Assembly (NCBI GenBank): GCA_947179485.1
Contig: OX359250.1
Span: 36,982,783-37,046,782 of the forward strand
Length of the DNA: 64,000 bases
Direction: 5' to 3'
Origin: Allacma fusca
Taxonomy: Eukaryota > Arthropoda > Collembola > Symphypleona > Sminthuridae
Shown here: positions 59,240 to 64,000 of the stretch, one piece after another
How positions within the stretch are numbered: position 1 is the stretch's first letter
How the letters are laid out: every line of letters starts with the position of its first letter
Made by a program: the position numbers and the translations under genes
The notes under the pieces: generated by a model
The model's input: only the letters and a program-made list of their open reading frames with translations
What the model was told of the DNA's origin: nothing
Databases searched by the model: none

Positions 59240-60269
59240 CAGGCGATCTCCAGTCGATTTACTGTTTTAGAAGTGCATGGGCTTTTCCATCCTTTGAAAC
59301 AGACCAAATTTTGTGTCGGTGAATTTTTTGATGTAAATGTTTCACCAAACAGCAATATTTCATGATAATTATCAATATCCTAAAATAAACTCTTTGGGTG
59401 ACGTTTTAATACTCAGTTGTATTCTTTTCAATAATATCGGCCCGCTAAAGTCTATCGAGTTTATTAATTTCTCATAGCAAATTGCCCGTTAACCTCGTAA
59501 TACAGGAATGGCATTAACTGTCTGGTCCGACATTTTGGAACACATATTTATTGGTCTGGCATGAGTTTGGAACGAAATTGAAAGCAAAAGTTTCAAGTTG
59601 TTCAAACTTTTGATCCAGGCCAAGATTTTGACCTGGATCAGTCTGACATGGGGAAGTCAATATGTTCGGCAAACGTAGTGGGAAATAATATTCCAAATTT
59701 AACCATAGTAAAGAAGGGTGGGTATAAAAATATCCTCTAATTTCTTGATGGGCCGCCTTGCGTTGAATTCCTAAGTTACTATTTGAATAATCACACTATC
59801 ACACAATTTCAACCCTGAAAGTTTATTGCAATACGGGCATAAAATCACTTGAATAAGTTCAAAATCATTATCAAGGATGAAAACGGTAGGTTTAAAAGAT
59901 TTATTTCGGACTGCAGTGTGTAATAGTGTATTGACCCACTACTTTCACTACTCAAATCTGGTAGTTACTTAGATGAACCGATCTCCACATGTATGCATAT
60001 ACCAGGATGAAAAAGATATTTTGGAATTTGTGTAAACATTTTTGTTTAGAAGAGATAGTTTGTTTCGAGTTATTTAAATACAACTAATAATAGCTTGTGG
60101 AGGATTTTTTTTTTAAATGAAGCTTCATAGGAGTTTTGACAGCAAAAAATTAAGAAAAGGTTAATTTGATTCTTAAAAAGTGGGGAACAGTAGTATAGCA
60201 CGTCCCTCCTTGACGTTTTTTGGGAGGGATAATGTCCCCCCTGTCCCCCTTATTCCGGAGTGCCTGGTC
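59240..60269. other. intergenic between two related minisatellite arrays
   Basis: AT-rich non-coding sequence. A local hairpin TGATCCAGG..CCTGGATCA lies at about 59611-59640. No gene is seen. Confidence 0.5.
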
Positions 60270-60620
60270 ATCCCCATTCAATAACTTCAGCGGTAATAAA
60301 TATCGGAGGACAACAATACTCGGACAACAATAAAAACCCTCATACAATAATCGGGCGACAATAAAAACCCTCGTACAATACTCGGGCGACAATAAAAACC
60401 CTCGTACAATACTCGGACGACAATAAAAACCCTCGTACAATACTCGGACGACAATAAAAACCCTCGTACAATACTCGGACAACAATGAAAACCCTCATGC
60501 AATAATCGGGCGACAATAAAAACCCTCGCACAATAATCGGGCAGACATAAAAACCGTCGCACAATACTCGGGCGGCAATAAAATTCCTCGTACAATATTT
60601 TAACGGCAATTAAAATCCGT
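60270..60620. repeat. 31-bp minisatellite array
   Basis: Nine full 31-bp units start at 60321, 60352, 60383, 60414, 60445, 60476, 60507, 60538 and 60569. The unit begins CGGGCGACAATAAAAACCCT and continues CGTACAATACT. Degenerate units flank the array on both sides. The open frames on the - strand here arise because the unit lacks stops. Confidence 0.95.
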
Positions 60621-60640
60621 GGTTTTTACACAAATGAATT

Positions 60641-60830
60641 TTGCATCAAAAGTCTGTTTTCGACAAAAGTTGACTGCATCAAAATGCTGCGTTTTCGACA
60701 AAAATTGATATTGCACCAAAATGCTACATTTTCGACAAAAATTGATATTGCACCAAAATGCTACATTTTCGGCAAAAATTGACTTTGTACCAAAAGGCTG
60801 CATTTTTGCACTAAAATTAGTTTGCAGCCA
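60641..60830. repeat. 37-bp minisatellite
   Basis: Units start at 60661, 60696, 60733 and 60770 with consensus CGACAAAAATTGATATTGCA then CCAAAATGCTACATTTT. Partial units lie on both sides. Confidence 0.9.
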
Positions 60831-63700
60831 GGAATTGCACCTGTGCAGCCTGCGATAACCTTTGACCTTTCGGATTTTACCCATGAATGACCCTAGCTGT
60901 GGAGTAATAATATTTTTGAAATAAAACATATGTCGGTGAAATTGACTTATTCCGTTTTGCATCTGGGGTCCTCGTACATTGTAAGGAAGTTTTAGACACA
61001 GACTCCGATTCTGCTTTCGCTCGTTCCTCAAGTATCTCGGAAACACAGTGCTCCTCCGTACACTGTGCCAGTGCCACGGCCAAGATAAGAAGACTCGGGC
61101 CATCTCCGTCGTTCCTACAGTACGGAATTGTCCACTGGCTTACTGGCTTTGACTTGATTACACACTGACATACAGACTCCTCTTAGAGTCTATAGTTTTA
61201 ATCAAACTTGTATGTACACACTGTACAAGGAACAGCAACTGATTTATTGTTAGAGAGAGAATGAATCCCAAGTTTTATATATTGTTGGATTCAGAGAGGG
61301 AACTTTAAATTGTTTGTGTTTCCTACTGTGAAATTTACTGTGGTTTTGGTTCTCTCTGTTTTTAGTATTGTGAGAAGGTTACGTTGTTTAAATTACCAGT
61401 GGACGCATTTAGTGGCAAATCATCCCTCACAACAAGTTATTACTTCCAACAATAATTTTCTGTCAACATTCAGTTCACACAGTGAGTAACAGGAAAGAGG
61501 ACGTTTATTATTTTTTTTTTACCTTGTGCTAATATTAGCCAGTAGAGGGTTAATTGTTTAGAAAGGAGCGTGTATAGTTTTTTTTGCACGTAGACGAACC
61601 AAAGCTATATTTAATGAAATTAGATCTCGCGTGTATTTTCATAGTAAATCTGGGGTTTCAATAAAATTCGGGGTCAGTTGGGTACGGAGCGAGGAATACA
61701 ATTTTTGGGATAAACGGGAATAAGGACTTCGAGATCATTTGAGCTTTGAAGGGACGAGGGAGTTGCAATAAACAGCGGGATGGACTGGACGGGTCAGTGA
61801 AATGACTGGACGGGTCAATGATCAGAGTCGAGCAATAAAATACGGTATGACCAGTCAGGATGACTGGACGGGGTAAGGAATAGTGCTCAAAGAAATTGAT
61901 TAATTATTATGGTTATTTTGTAGTTTGTCAACGTAGTTACGATCAAGTCACTGGGACAGAAGGGAATTACAGGTAGAATTTGGTAGTGCCTCGGTTTGGA
62001 TGAGGGCTCTTATTGAAACCCGAAATGGACACAATCCGGAGATCAGAATAAGGTCCATGGATGTGAGTTCACGTCGGTCCTCAAAATTACATCCCTGTGT
62101 TTCAGTATCATTAGCTGTACATTATAATGCTGTTGGTGGGGTTTGGAACATGTAAAATTATAAGGGGTATTTCGATTAGTGGCCCCAGAGAACGACATTC
62201 GGAACTTCGATAACTGACGTTAAGAGTGACATTCGGAACTTCGATAGTTGGCCCCAACTGTAACTTTCCAGAACTGAGTTATGTGCTGATGATCTTGACA
62301 CCACGAAATTATCCTTTCTTCCCTACCACCAGGTATTCCAGATCAAACTGAATGAAATGTTTGGATTTGGCATTGTCGGAGTGGAAATAAGTATTGCCGA
62401 GATGCACTTAACCTTTGAAATGAAATGGAAGCAAGGAAGGGATAGAAGGAACATGGTCAAGTGGCAATAATTATTAATGATGAGATGCACTTGCACTAGG
62501 ACAAGGATATGGAAATATTTTGTCTCAAGGAATCTTAAGGATTTTAGAAAGGAATATGTCTTGTCTGTTTAATGTTCTCATGTTTTGGTGTCGCTGTTAA
62601 AAATTTTTTTACTTGTGTTTGGGGCTAGATATCAAATTTGGAAAGTTACGCTTTGGGACAAGTTATCGTTGTAAAGCAGAAATGCCAACACAAAACTAGG
62701 GCTTTACCATTCATTATTAAACTAGTATCTAACCCATGTTGACTGTGTGGCGAATCATTTTTTGTGTGTGGACAACAGAGCAATTATTAAAATTGTTACG
62801 CAGTTATTAACCTATATAATGCTCGAAGAACGCAGTGCTGGTTGCGATAGTCAGTCCCTATCACTCATTCTCTAGATATATACATGTTTATAAGAGCAAT
62901 CACTTAATTGCGTTATTATTTTATCTAATTCATACTATAAAATCATGGCTTATTTCACTGTACAACTGGTAAAATCTTTAAAAACTAGTAGAAATCAATT
63001 CATCAAAAATTTTCCCGTATGGCATCTACTAGAAACCAGTACTGTGCGTAATATTATAAAACCATTATGTATGGAAGCTTTAGTTTGGGAATTGTAGAAC
63101 TAAAAGATCATCCTTCTCTTCTTATGATTTACACATCTAATTTTATTGAAGTATACGGTCGACATTGTGAGGTCCTAGCCCCAGGTGTGGTGAAATAGAG
63201 GGATTTCATTTTGAGGACCGAAGTGTGTTCGCATATATATATATACATATATGGGCCTTGTTGTGATGCCCCGATTGTGTTAAAATATGTGTCGATTTTG
63301 CCTTTCTGTGGAAGCTCCTCAAGTTCTTCTAAATCGAGGCACTACTAATTTCCACCGTAACTTTTATCTGCCCCAGTGACTGATTGCATTTGGGTTGACA
63401 AAAGTACAAAGATAATAATATAATAATTCATGAATTTATTTGACAATGGGCATAACTGTCCCAACGAGTCTACTCCACCAGCTGTACAGCATTTGATTAC
63501 CTCCAGTCAGCTCATTGTTCCGTCCAGGCGATCCTGCCGTTTATTGCGACTACCCGTCCCTTCAATGTTCAACTCATCTCGGAGCCAGCAATCCTGCGTA
63601 TCCCGTATTTTGAAGCCTGTAAATGAGCGATGCAGTTGGTGTAGTTTCGTCTATTTATTTGAGTTTGTATTGCTCCTTTGTAGCTTCCAGAGAATTTGGG
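60831..63700. other. upstream region of CDP-diacylglycerol synthase gene
   Basis: No coding exon was recognised. Short direct repeats are present: GACTGGACGGG at about 61783, 61804 and 61862, and GACATTCGGAACTTCGATA at 62194-62212 and 62228-62246. A TA-rich run lies near 63234-63256. A splice acceptor-like tract (TGCTCCTTTGTAGCTTCCAG) ends at 63690, so a 5' UTR exon may lie further upstream. Confidence 0.5.
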
Positions 63701-63915
63701 ATGGAGTCTGAGGAAGGGCTGAGGCAGAGGAGAGTGGACAGTGACCCCCTTGGGTCAGCTGGGGATTCAGAAGGAGGGAAATCAGAAAGGTCGGAGTCTG
63801 AAGACGAGCGGCTTCCGGAAGAGAAGTATGTCGAAAAATTGGCAAAAGAACTACCTCAAGGCACGGATAAAACACCTGAAGTTTTGTCATCTGCTCTGAG
63901 TGGTCTCTCGGATAG
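63701..63915 (+). CDS. CdsA: phosphatidate cytidylyltransferase (CDP-diacylglycerol synthase), first coding exon, gene continues past window
   Basis: The product family makes CDP-diacylglycerol from phosphatidic acid and CTP in the ER, feeding phosphatidylinositol synthesis. The exon encodes [15 protein letters not shown], an acidic Ser-rich cytosolic tail, and [16 protein letters not shown] before the donor GTAAGT at 63916. It ends in phase 2. The LRQR near the start and TPEVL..ALS.LS.R, which in the family leads into WKNW and the first membrane segment, match animal CDS1/CDS2. The downstream membrane domain is outside the window. The frame is open upstream to an ATG at 63623. I prefer 63701 because it gives the family-like start and follows a probable UTR splice acceptor. 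Only about 72 residues are available, so the call is good but not certain. Confidence 0.8.
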
Positions 63916-64000
63916 GTAAGTGTGTGAATCTAATACTATTATTGTTTGGTGTGATGAGGAATGCATTTTCATTCTGACCATGTTCAGGTTACAATCTCTA

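Noticed and set aside
60150-61103. Four - strand open frames of up to 167 codons
   Set aside because: They follow the 31-bp and 37-bp minisatellites. The repeated peptides come from the tandem units and not from a gene.
63623-63700. Upstream in-frame ATG of the CDP-diacylglycerol synthase exon
   Set aside because: It would add a hydrophobic N-terminus not seen in the family. A splice acceptor-like site at 63690 suggests this stretch is intron or UTR.

Overview
The window is nuclear DNA of an animal, most likely an arthropod. Its protein-coding genes are split by GT-AG introns from under 100 bp to 12 kb. The predicted proteins are metazoan families: testican, CLCC1, class III alcohol dehydrogenase, CDP-diacylglycerol synthase and ribosomal protein S4. 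The N-termini of the dehydrogenase and testican proteins look closest to insect and crustacean versions as I know them. I cannot name the species.

Region 1, about 1-43150. One large + strand gene for a secreted testican/SPOCK proteoglycan (the family of Drosophila Carrier of Wingless) fills the first 40.4 kb. Eleven exons are in the window, and every splice phase agrees. They encode 510 residues: a follistatin-like part, a Kazal module, a basic Asn-rich linker, a SPARC-type EF-hand domain, a thyroglobulin type-1 repeat and an acidic tail. The first exon, with the signal peptide, was not found. The introns are rich in CT/GA microsatellites. They hold a non-autonomous hAT-type transposon (6499-8209, 69-bp inverted repeats, 8-bp target duplication) and a 31-bp hairpin.

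Region 2, about 43170-45450. A - strand CLCC1 gene (ER membrane chloride channel family) lies tail-to-tail with testican. Its first exon carries an apparent single-base frameshift at a homopolymer.

Region 3, about 46260-52230. This holds two divergent intact genes: a BEN-domain protein (-, six exons) and a tnp2/CACTA-like transposase (+, three exons). They share a 409-bp intergenic region. They look like the two genes of a CACTA/EnSpm-like DNA transposon, but I could not find its ends. Directly downstream is a decayed, intron-retaining pseudogene of ribosomal protein S4.

Region 4, about 53870-56104. A - strand glutathione-dependent formaldehyde dehydrogenase gene is complete in four exons.

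Region 5, about 56105-64000. This is mostly non-coding. It holds a PIF/Harbinger-like MITE with TAA target duplications (58605-59087), two related 31-bp minisatellite arrays and a 37-bp minisatellite. At the right edge is the first coding exon of a + strand CDP-diacylglycerol synthase gene that continues past the window.

The host genes look like unrelated housekeeping and secreted-protein genes. The only pair with an evident joint role is the BEN protein and the transposase.
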